The notes: generated from the letters alone by a model not told the origin. Shown: positions 23,362 to 36,912, numbered from the stretch's first letter. The stretch is 64,000 nucleotides of DNA from Pseudisothecium myosuroides (GCA_951799445.1 OX637295.1:24180001-24244000), one strand, 5' to 3'. Numbers and translations are program-made.

Positions 23362-25360
23362 AAGTTTGCTTAGTACCTGCAACCTTATTGCATTCTCGTA
23401 GAGCATTTTTCCAAGTAGACCTCCTATCCACATTAATTCATTCCCTTGCAATGTAAATTATGGAAGGAGTTAGTAGGCGTTTACCGTCAGCGAAATTTTC
23501 ATGTTTTTGCTCTGCTTTAACGCTGCATATGGTACATCATTTTAGAGTAATTCATTCTTTGAACAGCATCTAGTTGAAACACTAAGAACGACGAGATTTG
23601 ACTGCAATGTGATTCTCAGGATCCAAGGTATTTTTCTAGATTTTCAGTTCAGCAGAACTCTAAACAGGAGAAACTGTCTGACGATTGTTGACCTTCCTTT
23701 CAATTTGATCAAGTGCTTGTGCTTTCATTCCGAAGAGGAGGCCTTGAGTCATCTCTAGTGAATCATGGTTAGAATCATCTGAAAACTAGTCCCTCATATT
23801 CGATCAGAAATCGCTGGTGTCATTTGGTAAGCATCGCCTTTGGTTTGCAGTATTGAGTTGGATGAATTTTGTTATTAATGGAGGGCAAGTCCTCTGTCAT
23901 TGTTTTATAATGCCAAGCCAAGTATTGTGTCAAATCCGTTGATGGCTAGACATAATGCATTCTTCTGTAAATCCTTCTGTGTAATATGACCACTTTGAAC
24001 AATTGAAAAGTGTGGATCAGATTGATGAAGATTAAATGAGACAACTTGTCATTATGGTATATTCAGGAACCTTTGAAGGTTCCTAGACTCTTGAAGATAG
24101 TTCACGGAATGGGACATTATTGTAAATAACCTTCTAAAGCAGTGTTTTTTTGGCAGAGTTGCGATTTTGGAAACAAATGAAGCAAAGTGTTTTGTAAACT
24201 GTTCTTCATGTTTGAGGGATAAAATCATCAAATAGCACCCACAAAATATTTTCAAATTGAGATGAATCTGTTTCATATATAGAGCAAATCGGCCATTCAC
24301 TGCACACATCCAAACACTGCACAACAACACCTCCCAATGACCAAACACTAACTGTACAACCACCCCTCCAATGATCACACACTAACTGCACAATTCAACT
24401 ACCGATTCGATTGTGACGGGAACAAAATTTTGTATGACTGTACATTGTGCGGTGATTGGTTGTAAGAAATTTTTAACTAAATTTGAGCTTCATCACCTTC
24501 AACTTGCAATAAAATTTGTAAGAAGAAATCTTTTTACATTTTCTTCTTTTAAAGGTGAATCTTAACATGACATTTAATAATCATGCCAAATTTCAAAACA
24601 TGCAAGTTTCTATATTTATGTGGAGAAGGGTTTGAATTTTGTCTATGCGGTGATTGGCAAGTTTACTATAAATTATTGCATATAAATGTACATATAGATT
24701 CAATCACACATTCATCACTTAAGTTCTTTTCGGGGCTTGCTCAAACATGGAGTGCAAAGATTAAATCCCCAATGCGGACATTGTTGAAGGCATTGAAAAG
24801 TGTCAAAAATAGGTGTCTTGTCGGAGCGGGAGGTGCTGGGTTGCTACTGCACCCCTAATGCAACAACAAATTGAAGAACAATAAAGATGGCGCTTAAGCT
24901 CTTTTGTTAATTTCTAATGAATCTCTTCCACTTTTTTGAGCGCACTTTGGGTGAGGTGTTTTGGGAAACATCTCCACTTGTCACTACGATCAAAGAATCT
25001 AAACTTTTGTGTAATGTTTCGGGCTCAACAATTTGCTCCAAAATGCCGAGTAGGGCCTCTCACATGCCAAGATCTAGAAGATGAGTTGACAACAACAGCT
25101 GCATTGGGGACCAATTATTTGCATAAGGCTATTATAAAACTTGTTTCACCAGTCTAGTGCTAGTAAATAGGCTACATTGGAGCTGCTCTCACTGTTATTT
25201 GACACTAAAATTGAGAGTAATTTCACAATGATGTGAACGATAACTGACATCTTATGGCAACAATATGTATTAACTTGCAAGTCTACTACATCGTTAAAAT
25301 GAGATCAGTCTTAATCTTTAGACTCTTACGGGTAGGTAGGTCTGTTCTTGTATAGTGGGG
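23362..25360. other. Downstream of KDSR-like, no further gene recognised
   Basis: The 3' flank of the KDSR-like gene grades into AT-rich DNA. A loose run of CCAATGACCAAACACTAACT-type units at about 24290-24400 is an imperfect short tandem repeat. Open frames up to 108 codons have no motif. Confidence 0.45.
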
Positions 25361-25368
25361 TCTAATAA

Positions 25369-26258
25369 ATTTACAAATTGTTTGTTATGTCATACAAAGA
25401 ATTTTGCGTAATGTAGAATAGAATTGACATTTTTTTGTCTTGTATAATTAACATTCAATTCTTACGCAATCCCAATTAAGTTCACCAAATTTCAATTTCA
25501 AAAAACTAAAACTCCATTTTTGGTGAATTTTTTCATTTAATTCTCATGATTTTACATGATAATTCATTGAAAAACATTGGTAAGGAACTCTTTTTATTTC
25601 ATTGCAGAGATACGTAGGAAACATCCATACGCACATGTTTAATTCAACAAGCATCTCTAGAAAAGTTTCACAATTCCCTCTATAGAGATTTCAATGTTGG
25701 GATGATAGTGTCCTAATTTTGGAAAATAGATATTTTTTTATTGTAATTAGATTTTGGCAAGATAATTGTACCATCATGCTTAATTGTACAAAATTAGTTT
25801 CAATGTAAGGTCAAACAACAAAATCTAGTTAAAATGTGAAGTAACCTATTTTCCAAAATGATCAAATAGCAAAATCTAATTAAAATATGAAGATAATATA
25901 TCTATTTTTCAAAATTAAGACACTCTCACTTCAAACTTGAAATCTTTGTAAAGGGAATTGTGAAACTTTTTTGGAGATGCTTATTGAAGGAAAGATGTGC
26001 ATATGGATGTTTCCTACATATCCGCAATCAAATTAAAAAAATTCAATACCAATGTTTTTCAATGAATTATCATCTAAAACCATGAAAATTAAATGAAAAA
26101 ATTCACCAAAAATGGAGTTTAGGTTTTTTGAAACTGAAATTTGGTACACTTGATTAGGATTGCATAAGAATTGAATGTTAATTATAAAAGGCAAAAAAAA
26201 TGCCAATTCTATTCTACATTATGCAAAATTCTTTGAATGGCACAAGCAGTTTGTAAAT
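25369..26258. mobile_element. Foldback element FB2, copy 2
   Basis: Arms of about 430 bp: the left contains AAAGAATTTTGCGTAATG and TAGAATAGAATTGAC, the right reads as its reverse complement (GCCAATTCTATTCTACATTA). Outer ends ATTTACAAA and TTTGTAAAT. The spacer at about 25800-25860 is short. Non-coding and AT-rich. Exact termini and target duplication are not certain. Confidence 0.72.
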
Positions 26259-26264
26259 GTGCCA

Positions 26265-26908
26265 GTGTGGAGTCTCTCCTAATATGTGTGATCTTACATA
26301 CATTTCATCATTACTTGTAAACGTGAAGTGATGAACTCCTTGAGACATCTGAATACCAAAGTAATTTATTACTCAAAGCGACCATCAATCAATTGTATAA
26401 CACCAGAAACCTCATTCATGATCTCAAATCTATATCTGTTCCCAAATTGACCTTCTCTAAGGTCATCACTTGGGCAAAGAGTAGTTCAACTGGGAACCAC
26501 TGCTTGAATCCCAGCAATGCATAACCGCCTCTCAAGACCTTCAATCACTTCACAACATATTTGATCTTTTTGACAAGTGAGGTAAATTTCAGGGGGTTGA
26601 CAGGACTCTAAACCCAAAACCAGGCAAAGAGGCTTGAGACTGCTTTACAATCTCTAACCAAGGGTAGCAGATTTGGAATGAGAATTGGGGATTCTAATTT
26701 CCAATTAGCCATGTTTGAAAAGCAAGCCCAGAACCTTACCTCAAAACCTGACACTGTGACACCTCTATTGATCTATAAGAACAAAATTACAATCAAACTA
26801 CACACTGCCATTAGCACCTGCTTGTCTGGGCAAGGAGAGTGCAATGTACACTCTCAGAACGCTTGCCGACAAGAACCTATATAGAGAAAAGCTTCCTAAA
26901 ATTCGTAA
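26265..26908. other. 3' flank of the carboxypeptidase gene
   Basis: Probably includes the 3' untranslated region of the minus-strand carboxypeptidase. No other gene recognised. Confidence 0.4.
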
Positions 26909-29900
26909 TCACCTTTCGGATAAAACTCTTGAAGTAGAATTTGATTGTCCAGTAATGAGCTTCAGCATCTTAAGCGCCATGCACGGATTATCAGAGGGTA
27001 CCTGCAGGATCACCACAAAGTTACTCATCATTAAGGTAACACGACCTATTCCCATTTGCTTTCTTGTGCATTTCTGTATTTTGTTACCTGTCTAGAAGTG
27101 AAAATGATTTTATTTCAACTCCTTAAGATATGGAAGCAAACACTTTTGCCTATAAGGCACTTGAGGCTAGGTTTCAAGAAGTACGAAATTCGTTGAAGAA
27201 TGAGGGTATCTTGGCATTTCCTTCACACGTGAACACTCTTACTCCATTATTTCACTTAGAATTCAAAATATTCCTTTCAGGAAGCCCATCTTTAAGTTAT
27301 AGTGACACACTTGCTCATATTTCCACGTTTAATAGAGGTGGAATGATCTTCCATAGCCCAGTAATATTCAACTGTTAAAAAAAACAATAACTAACACGTT
27401 GAAGATTTTCAAGGACCGTGTTCCAAGGGTTCAAAACCCGAGATGAGCAGACAATAGATACGATTAGAGTAACAGCACAGGAAGAAGGTTTTACCATATG
27501 GCCAGCATTCATGATCCAATAGAAGCTTAAATTTTTGTGTCTCTTCACAAATGCTCCAGTCTCCTGAGTATTGTCACAATACAGAGGAGACCGCTTGGCA
27601 GCCAGGAATCCCGGAAGACCTGACCATCTGCAGTGAACACGATTATCTTAGTCTTTGTTACCGCGTTCACGATTCACTTCTGTCTAACAACAATGGTCAG
27701 AGAGTCAAGATTGCAAGTTGAAGCAGAAATGATGTTTGCAGTCATTTCCAAAAACCATCACAAAAGATCCCCTAGTAGATTGACGATGTTCTTAATGTTG
27801 AATTAAAAGGCAGTTGATTCATATAGTCCAAATATTGTGTTCATATTACAATAATAATTATGCAATTGGTATTAGTGTGTCCACTAACTGTTAGTGTGGT
27901 GTTAGTGTCACCAATATTAGCTTGATATTACGCTGACAGACATTAAGTTAGCACTAAATCTTGACATTAATTCCATATTGACTAAAAATATATTTACCAT
28001 TAATAACTTCGTCAATGTAAGGGGGCTGATCTTTTGAGAACACAAACACAAAAAAACAGAAATCAGCTCAAGTTCAACGTAAGTAGCGCACACATCCACA
28101 TCGAGAATATATTGATCGCACATAAATTTCATCAGCTCATAACTCACTTCAACTTTTGAACCCAAGCCTCCGTCCCCGTGGTGCAGCAAATCAGGTCAAG
28201 CTGCAAAAGAAGGTCGTAAGTTTCTTTCGCCAAGACACCAAGTACAGGAAGAAACCCATTCATTGAGGACATCAAGATTTAGATATGATCTGAGAAGCAG
28301 AATTTTCTGAACCAATGGGCCATAAGATAGGAGCAAGTGTAGTCTCAGGAACATTTTTTCATATTTGCGCAATTTGGCGGTTCCCAACAGATTAAAAAAC
28401 GGAACACAGAATCAATAAAAAGGACACAAAACATTGGTAAGGCACTGCTGTGGTATAACTCACTTGTCCACTGTAAATGGTCACATTCACTCCCGCAGCC
28501 AATAAGCCATCAACCTGTGCACAAAATCAGACACTAGGTGAGTTAACTATCATCGACTTGCTTCAAAATTAACTAAAGCCTATCACAAAATGAACCTTCA
28601 GTTGCGAACGTCCAATATCTGCACTTGGTCACATTGTTATGTAAAATAGCGAAAGATAGTGGATAGTTGTAAACGGTTGTGAGGAAGTCAGAAATAGCGT
28701 TGAGATTCTGGCCAACATCGTCCGGAAGCAAGATTTTAATAAACAAGAGAGGAAGGGTATTTGAGTGCAGATTCTTGGCATCACCTCCTTTATAGTATCC
28801 TTCATGAAGTCTTCAGAAAGAGCATTAAACACCAAATATGAAGATTCTGACCAGCTGCAAACATGCAAGACATTCAGTTCCATCAAGACATCCAAATTTT
28901 AACCCAAGCGCCCAAGCCCAAAAAGGAAAGTCTTTTTTAGAATCTTGCAATCAATAATAGTAACTTTCATAACGTATTTGTATAGTAGAATATGTATATT
29001 TGTTGACTCCCTTGAAAATTCCTAACTGGTTTATTTCAAAGCAGCCCATTTTGGCCATTAAAGGCAATTAGGGGTTAGAACTAGTTTAGTACTCCTCTGT
29101 CAACAACCATCCTTTCCAACTATCCTCTTCGGCAGCAGAATAAACTTCGTAGCTCTAGTAAAATACAAGAGGACATTGCCACTCAGGTCTCTCAAAAGAT
29201 GGAAGTAAATTGCACAAAGACTCTGTTATACGACATCAGCCCTAGCCGAGACCATTCTTACACACAACTTGAACGTAGGCTTTAAACATCTAGAAAAGAT
29301 CCCCTGGTTAAGGTTGAAGGATAGTCGACCTGATAGAATCCGGAATAATCTTTAGCTTTTGTCGGATAGGCCCGTTCATTACTTGTGATAAATCTGTAGT
29401 TTGAGTAACCTGGAGATGTCGAGCAGCCATTCTAGCCAGTCCATGTACATTTGAGGATAAATTCTCGCTTTTCTCATGGTTCAACATGTTATAAAAATCC
29501 TGCTCCCAAATCCCAGCAAACCCAAATACATTAGAGAGAATACGAGAGATTTTGGACCCGGAGTAGTTCCCTAATTAGAACAAGCTCATATAAATAGTGG
29601 TAACTAGTTGTACACAAGACAAACTTTCACACAAGCTGTAACGATAGTAACATTATTTAAGTGAAGATGCATAACTATTGAAATAATAACGAACACTGCA
29701 GATCGACAGTTCCATTGTTGAGAAGAAGAGTGGCTCAAAGGAATAGTAGTGGTGAGAGTAACAGTGTCACTGCTTATAAAATTATGGGGATGTCTAGCTG
29801 GGGGGGAGGTTTCAAGCATATCTCTTCTCTAATGGTGGATAAGTTCACACTAGCTTGTGTCCCTTGTAATCATAATTTACTTCAACCAAGCTTAGCAGAT

Positions 29901-32900
29901 GGAAAAGAAAGGAGCAGTGATTTGCACATACCACATCGTCTGCAACTTTCAGTACAGCCTCCTCCATGTCGCCCCAGATCATGGTCGCATTTAAGAAGTT
30001 TCCCTTTTTCATTTCAGTTTGTGCTGAATCAGCATATCTAGAAAGACAAATCCAACATTTAGGTTCAATTTCATATCTAGGCTTTCGTGAAAACCGGGAT
30101 AGGGAAAGCACAAAAGATCTCTCTCAAATACCTCCTGGGCAACCATTTCCATGGAAATTGCCCAAGGGATAAGCCTCAACCCCTCTAATTCCACAAACTG
30201 GGATGATTAAACGTGAAGCTGACATACCTAAGGAGAGAGCTTGCTCCCGCTTCATCAACCAGTGAGAAAGCTTGCAAAAGTGGAGGCCACGCATACTGCA
30301 CAAAAGGGAGATTCGACCACAGCATTAAACTCCAAGAATCAGTATATTTGAATTCGAAGCACAGTATCTTCTCAATATAACACCTTCTCAAGCATGAAGG
30401 AATTCTGGACCATGTTGGGCCCAAAATCGATAATACAAAGCTCCAAACTGTGGGACCGTTATAGCAAAACAACTGCCAATGAGACAATCCGTGAACCAAA
30501 TCAAAACATAATTAACCAGCTCTACTGAGGTCCATTTTGTCTCCCACGGAAATAGGGGTTCTATTAGTGAGGTGTTAGCGACCACTTCAATTGAAACCCC
30601 TCCGCAAGAGTATAGGGGAGAGATATTCCATCCTTTTGAGGTGTCAGCCGAAGCGAGGAAATCTCTAGGTTAAAAAATGCCAAAATATCATGTCAAAATC
30701 TCAGACCCGATGGTGGTAAAGGCACTTGCATACATACCAGAAAGTCAATGGGTGAGATCCAGGTATCTCCAAGCGCAACGCCTGCAGGTTGATATCACGT
30801 TTCAATAAAAATGAGGAATAACGCTTAGTAAAAATTGGAGTATTAGACCCTAAAGTCAGTTGAAATACCCTTGTACAATTTTCCTGAGAAAGTATCAAAC
30901 TCTAAAACGCACATAAAATGGTAGCATTTACAGGTTGAATCACTGACGACTTACCTTTGAAGTTGATGTTGAGAGAGGCCGCGTCAATCTTCTCCTTCAG
31001 TGCAACCCCCAACTCAGTAGCAAATTTGCCTCCATACGACTCAGCGACGATAAAGAAAGGAGTGCTCTCAAGCGATTTATGCGAACCAAAAAACTTCGCC
31101 AAAAAAGTCACCAAATCCACCGTCGCCTGTTTGTTGTCCCTTGTAAGAAGGGTCGAATTTTCCACATAACTAAAACCTGACCCGCCAAAAAAGGGGCATG
31201 TTAACAAGCTTCACAGGCAAATAAGTAACTAGAAATTATATTATTTCAGAAACTATTAGACAACATCATAAAGAGAATCTTCTCCATGATCTATGGGGAG
31301 ATCTCCCTACAATCACAAAGATCGTGCAGAGGTCTCCCTAAACATCAGAGGAAACCTCTAGATTTCATCATCGAGAAGATTCTCTTTCCGGTTTTGTCAA
31401 AAAGCTCTTGAAAAAATCTAATTTTATTGAAAACCCTATAATTCAAGCCCTAAAACAACCAGAATGCAACAAATGCCAAATATCAGAAATCTAGCAGTAA
31501 ATATTAAGAAAGGTGAGTAAAGGTGAGTAATTATTACCTGTCCCCACAGGATTGTCCTGAATTGCCGAACCAGATACAGCAATCCCACGTCACCACAACA
31601 GCAAACTCAATACCTCCACAGCACAAGCTTCCAAGAAGATGCTCTTGCCTAGACAACAGCAAAATCAACCATGCATTTGTGTGTGGACAAAGCAAAATCA
31701 ACCATGAACGAACAAGACCAACGAGCGTTTACAGTTGTGGTGAAATGAAGAATGAATTGTGTTTTCAGTCAAATGAGACCTTTTCAGGAACGTTTAGACA
31801 ACCTCAAAAAGAGAATCTTCCTCACGATTCATAGGAAGGTCTATGGTCACACCACTTGGAGACACTCCTCATGAATGATGGGAAATTTTAGTTTTAAGAA
31901 GTTGTCTAAACGATGATGAAACAATCTTGTTTTACTGAAAACCCTGTTTTCTAATCCCAGGACACGGTGGAGGACGCAGGAAAAAGCTTCGAATGCAAGT
32001 GAAAAACGAATGGACTTTGAAGGTCCTTAAGGAGGGGTCAAATTACCACAAAGAGCAAGTGGGCCACATTCAGCCATGTGCTACTCCGAGGCTGCAAAGT
32101 CTCTGTCAGAGGCCCCACTTCGTGGAAATTTCCATATCCAACCCCAGAAGCACCCTGCACAAAAGGCCCATTCAATTTTTCAACCTCGTCTTGCGTTTCT
32201 AGCCCAAGGATTCATGGTATTAAAATGATCAATTCAACTAATCATATTGTGAAACATTTAATTCAAATGGGATTAAAAATTATAACAGCAGAATCAGTGA
32301 AACTAAATGAAATTGAACAAAAAAAGCTGATCTACGCAAAATAGTTGAGAAAACAAAAACCCTAACTCGGATTCCTTGGTCCTTCGGGGACAATACTCAC
32401 GACATCTACTTAGCCAGGATTCATTGTAAAGAAACATGAGTGGCCCTAAAGAATGACAGTTTTTGGAAGGTTTCATTGATCTTGGAGCTCAATTGATTGT
32501 TTGGAAGACTCACAGGACCACCCTGGAGCCATAAGATCAGGGGCAAATTGCTGGAGGTAACCACTTTTTCGCTGTAGTACAACCACCAAAACATGTGTGC
32601 CCCTGCAAAACCAAAGATCCACAATGCCCGCCATTGATCTCTACCTACTCAATCCGTCTCAAAACCCCAAATTCCTCTTCAGGAAACAGAACTTACTTCA
32701 ATGTGGTTTTCAGAAACTTTAGATTGTTTCACAAATTTTTAGACAACAACGCAGGGGGATCAATGATGAAGAGACCAAAACAAGCACAATGCAATTCATA
32801 GGGAATAAAAAAAGACCTTCCATAGATCATAGGAAGGCCTCGCTATAATCACCTGCTTGTACTACCATGTAAAATATTTAGTGTACAAGATTCCAAAAAG

Positions 32901-33919
32901 TCTGAAAGTCTGAACGGAGAGGTCTCTCATGACTGACCTACTTGCTTACGATTATGATTGATATTCAAAAGTCCCAGTCTACTATATCAAAAACCTTGTA
33001 TTCCTACACAGATCCAACCCAGAGCTCTAAATTCTACAATTCTTATTCCATGCATAGGATTCTGAAAAGAATCAAAATATTGTCACAAATTCCTACATTG
33101 GTATAATTGGGTAAAAAAATCAATCGACCTTGCATTACATTATATTACAAAACCTCTTTAATCCAAGACCCCTGAATCTACGAACTCACATTCAAACCCT
33201 AAAACCCCCATAAGAACTACGAACTCACATTCCCACAATCCTCAATCCCGTATCCACAACGCAATTGGCCCAGCACTGAATCTCCGCCGTTTTGAATTGG
33301 GATTCGCTCCAGATGCAAAACGGGAAAGGTCATACAAATATCGGTTTGGGAAGCAGTGCGCATTACAGTGATCCCAGAACTAGTTTATGTAATTTAGTGC
33401 AATATGCTACCTTCAAGACAGACAGGCATCAACTTTGGCCAAGTAGTATCAAAGAAAAAAATAGAAAAGAAAGGATTTTGCAAGTTGTGAAGGATTATTG
33501 GGAGTACTATAACACAAAACTGACTAAATACAATAGATGCTAATTCCAATGTAGAGGAAATTGCAAATTAGCTATCAAATTCTATTGTTTGTTGCAGTTT
33601 TGACTAAAATGTCTCCATAAAGGGTGCTTGTTTACAATGTAATGTACTAGTAGCGCAAGGATTCTTTTGGTAGAAACTCAGCTAATTTTAGCCAGTTCAG
33701 GGATCGCTGGTGCGCAATTGAAAGAAAGCATGAAGCCCAGTGGAGGAAATTGGAGCGAGAATTTGTACCTGGTCGGACGTCCATGTAGCCCCATTGTTCG
33801 CTGCCATCGGAGGTGCCGCTGCTGCTATCGGCGTGAGCGTGGGGCAAGGAAGTGGAGAACAGGAGGAAGGAGAGGAAGAGAAGGAAGAGAAGGGGCGAGA
33901 GAGAAAGAGAGGACGCCAT
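26909..33919 (-). CDS. SCPL51: Serine carboxypeptidase, SCPL51-like (peptidase S10)
   Basis: Fourteen exons join in frame to 458 residues: 33919-33769, 32602-32514, 32154-32047, 31556-31538, 31176-30955, 30781-30738, 30295-30228, 30037-29932, 29499-29330, 28854-28785, 28514-28464, 28200-28148, 27627-27495, 27001-26909. All introns are GT-AG. The protein should be a secretory or vacuolar carboxypeptidase. Residues 1-30 look like a signal peptide (MASSLSLSPLLFLLFLSFLL then AHA). Then WGYMDVRPGAHMFWW, the oxyanion stretch WLQGGPGASG (76-84), DNPVGTGFSYVE, the nucleophile ESYGG (S169), GDTWISPIDF, the catalytic aspartate in SGQLDLIC (D368) and the histidine in NAGHMVPSD (H427). This layout matches Arabidopsis SCPL51 and animal SCPEP1, rather than the acyltransferase SCPLs. 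Exon 4 is only 19 nt. An earlier in-frame ATG (34003) would put a poor leader before the signal peptide, so 33919 is preferred. Introns hold small palindromic repeats. Confidence 0.9.
31270..31387. repeat. Palindromic MITE-like repeat in a carboxypeptidase intron
   Basis: AAAGAGAATCTTCTC at 31270 pairs perfectly with GAGAAGATTCTCTTT ending at 31387. It lies between exons 4 and 5 of the carboxypeptidase. A related segment at 31791-31912 and a weaker one at about 32700-33010 lie in the neighbouring introns. Confidence 0.6.
31791..31912. repeat. Second palindromic repeat in a carboxypeptidase intron
   Basis: Ends CGTTTAGACAAC and GTTGTCTAAACG are perfect 12-bp inverted repeats. Like the 31270 copy it contains AAAAGAGAATCTTC and is followed by a TGAAAACCCT motif, so both may come from one duplicated segment. 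It lies between exons 3 and 4. Confidence 0.55.
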
Positions 33920-34050
33920 AGCTGGCGCTGGGAGGAGCGAAGAGAACGGCAAAGGAAAGGAAAGCAAAGGTGTGCAAAGAAATGGGCGTCCTTTGGACTC
34001 CAAGTGGGAAGGGATGTTTTCCTTTCACCACACTCCAATGCAACTTCAGA

Positions 34051-34057
34051 TTTTATA
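34051..34057 (-). promoter_or_regulatory. TATA box of the carboxypeptidase gene
   Basis: On the minus strand TATAAAA sits about 130 bp before the chosen ATG (33919), giving a plausible 5' leader of about 100 nt. No other TATA-like motif is closer. Confidence 0.5.
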
Positions 34058-34134
34058 GCAGCCCCACTGCAACACGCTGAAGCAACACTTTAAAAGTTCT
34101 TCACCATTGATCTTCCTGATTAGGGCATCCTCAA

Positions 34135-34444
34135 TAAGGTAACTTAGTCTGCTTTTAAAGCGACCATTTAAGAGCTGATTGCCTTTTGGGGGAAGCTAAA
34201 ATCCTTGAAACAATTTTAAGTAAATTTTCATAGGAAGAAAAATGGAATTGGCACCTAATCCACGTTGTTTCATATTTTTTGGATCTTTGTGGAATTAGTT
34301 ACAAATTTTGAAGTTGAAACGCAATGGTCCCTAAAAGCGACCACCTCTTGAAATGTACAATGGTAGTACATTGAAGAAAGCAAAATGTACCTTTGTGTCT
34401 TGATTGCTTTTAGAACACGGGCGCTTTTAGAGCAGACTACCTTA
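34135..34444 (+). mobile_element. Z-family MITE, copy 1, 310 bp, intact
   Basis: Inverted termini: left TAAGGTAACTTAGTCTGC then TTTTAAAGCGACC; right (reverse complement) TAAGGTAGTCTGCTCTAAAA then GCGCCC. It contains the single TTAA (CCATTTAAGAGCTG) that is occupied by element X in copy 2. It lies just upstream of the carboxypeptidase promoter. Non-coding. Confidence 0.7.
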
Positions 34445-34498
34445 GACTCTAGAATTTGCGCCACCAAATGTAACTCTAACTTTTGACTACTTTGTAAT

Positions 34499-34723
34499 TA
34501 GAACTTGAAATTTCTATCATTGGAAGCACATTTAGAAATTACTATGGATTGATACAAGAAAACTCAAATTTGGACAGTGGATAAAGAAAATGAACCACTT
34601 TAAAGCTACCTGAGAGACAAAAATAATAGAGGGTTTGGCAAATCATGATTAACAAAGCACATTCCGCTCCAAATTTGCAAAATACTTGGAATATGCTTCC
34701 AATGATAGAAATTTCAAGTTCTA
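34499..34723. repeat. 30-bp perfect inverted repeat, 165-bp loop
   Basis: Arms 34499-34528 and 34694-34723 are perfect reverse complements (TAGAACTTGAAATTTCTATC... and its partner). Together with GGGCAT at 34123 and ATGCCC at 34781 this may be part of a larger terminal-inverted-repeat element enclosing Z copy 1; that wider reading is uncertain. Confidence 0.7.
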
Positions 34724-34789
34724 AGTTAATTATAAACCAATGAAGAGTTAAAAGTTTATTTGGAGGAGTACTTGGTGGAGATGCCCTCC

Positions 34790-36910
34790 GTAAGGTAGGA
34801 GTCTCTAAGTTTGTACTAGAATTCAATTAAATGTGCCACAATTCAATTGCCACTCTATTAGTGTCATAATGATAATAACACTCACCCTAAGACCATTGTG
34901 AATGAAGAGTGTGTTAGGGATAGATTGACTAGCCATGCCTTCTTTGTATTCCACAATTAAAAAGCCATCCTAATTGTGCCACTATATATCAATTGTGTAC
35001 ATTTCAAACCAGTTCAGTTAGTTGTGGTTGCAAAGTGGTACAAATAAGGTCTATTACCTTAATTGCAATTTATTTCTAAAATCAACTTGCACAAATTTTT
35101 GTTGCTAATTCATAGTAAATTCATTCATAGTTCCAAAAATGCATGCTAAAAGATTTTAGAATATCTTTTGACTCCCAAGAAGACATGATAAAAAATTAGA
35201 CAATTTACTAAGAAAAAATGTATTCAAATGCTTTTGGGGGCAATTTTAGATGTAACTGTAGCCAAAAGCATCTGAATAAGCAATTGATAATGGTTTCTAT
35301 TTCTAAACAACATTAGTTTTTGTTGAGGCTTGTTGGAAGCCAAAAAGATTTTAGATTATCTTTCTATGCATTTTGGAACTTTATATGAATTAACTATGAA
35401 TTTTCGAAGTGTTGAGAATAGAACTATCCGAAATTGACCTTAGACTCTTTTAAACATGCACTCTATACTCTGGGCAGGAATCCGTAGAGGTTGGACTTAG
35501 TTAGGATCATGTCACAACTAGTTGCAATCATCATACATAAATCTCTAAAAGAGAGTAGCCTATTCTTGTATAATCAACCTCAATATTTTATGCTTTATAA
35601 ACTCTATTTAGCATAAAATTATAATTAAAGTTTTTGTTTTTATTTACAGATATGAAATCATAGTCTTCTATAAGTCATAAAATTATTGTGAATTTGAAAA
35701 TTTGAACATATTGTAAATTTATGAAGAAAAAGTGCAAAAGATTCATATCATATCCAATTTTTTTTACCATATATCTACATTATAATGTAGTTTTTTATTA
35801 TATGAATCAATTTTTTATGTAATTTTATAATTAAAAAATCAATGGATTATGGTTTTGGATCAAAGTTTGAATTACAATAAAATATTTAAGTTTTAGATAT
35901 TTCCAAGATATCAATTAGAATAGAAGTTGGACTTGATATATTCTATATTTCATTAGTTGGGTTCAAATTCCAAAAAATCATTTGTGTGATTTAAATTCAA
36001 ATCAAGAACAAAAAAGCTAAAAATAGCCATTATTTAATTTCCACCCTATAAACTGCAAATACATTCAAAAAAATCTATTAACAAAATTGGATGAAAGACT
36101 ACAATCTTTCATTATTGTTCATTTGAAATCATCCAAATATCCATTTGTAACACCATAGGCGTTCTATGGTTAAGGTAGAAGTATTTAGAGTATTTAAATT
36201 TAGTTAGGACTCCACAAAATAATCAGCAATAAAATAGCTAGATTTTACTAGATATTTCAAATTGTTCTGGTGTATTGAGCCCATTGAAAAGAGCAAATGT
36301 AGAACTCAATTCCATTTTTGTGTTCCTATTTAGAAGAACTTCTTTATTTGCTACTAGCATAAAAAAGGCGGATTTCTTCTAGTATTATGTGGAAGGGTGA
36401 AGATGGGAAGCTACAAGGAAATGACGGGGATAGGCGCTATATGTGGTTGGGCTCTAATTTAATTGTTGTTGGTGACTTGCGAGCGTTCAATAGTTTGCAC
36501 TACAGAGGATCCGAATTCCTAGAGGTATAGGTTTTATTGGTGTTGGACCAAAGTGATAAAAGGTGCTTTGACGAAAACCTACAATAAATGTAAAGAATGT
36601 TGAGGATATGAACCCCATTTCAAAGGTAACAAGGATAGCCCTTACTGTCCATGCCTTTAGGATATGACTAAAGTAGGATCATCCAATTCCAAGCATGTTT
36701 ATAGAACCAAGTCCTAGAAAAACTAGTGAAAATGTAGGTGCTTGTTGCACTTTCTTCAAGATGTGAACATTGAAATGGGGCACAATTTTAGAAAATCTAC
36801 CGAATCAACTTTGAACTCTTATTATTTTTGTATATTATAATCAAATATTGTTCTTAGATTTGGATTGTTGCAAGAAAGAGTGGTATTGGTTAGAGGGTTG
36901 CTATTACATG
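34790..36910. other. AT-rich intergenic, no gene recognised
   Basis: No supported gene. At about 36567-36715 one + frame, broken by TGA and TAG, reads KCKEC, then GYEPHFKGNKDSPYCPC; a decayed Cys/His-rich fragment is possible but unproven. Confidence 0.4.
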
Positions 36911-36912
36911 AG

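Noticed and set aside
27421..27445. GGGTTCAAAACCC as a tRNA T-arm
   Set aside because: No matching D-arm, anticodon arm or acceptor stem around it, and it lies inside a carboxypeptidase intron.
33740..34093. Open frame of 117 codons on + over the first carboxypeptidase exon
   Set aside because: It is the antisense shadow of a signal-peptide exon with a CT-rich leader; no motif, and the minus strand joins into a complete S10 peptidase.
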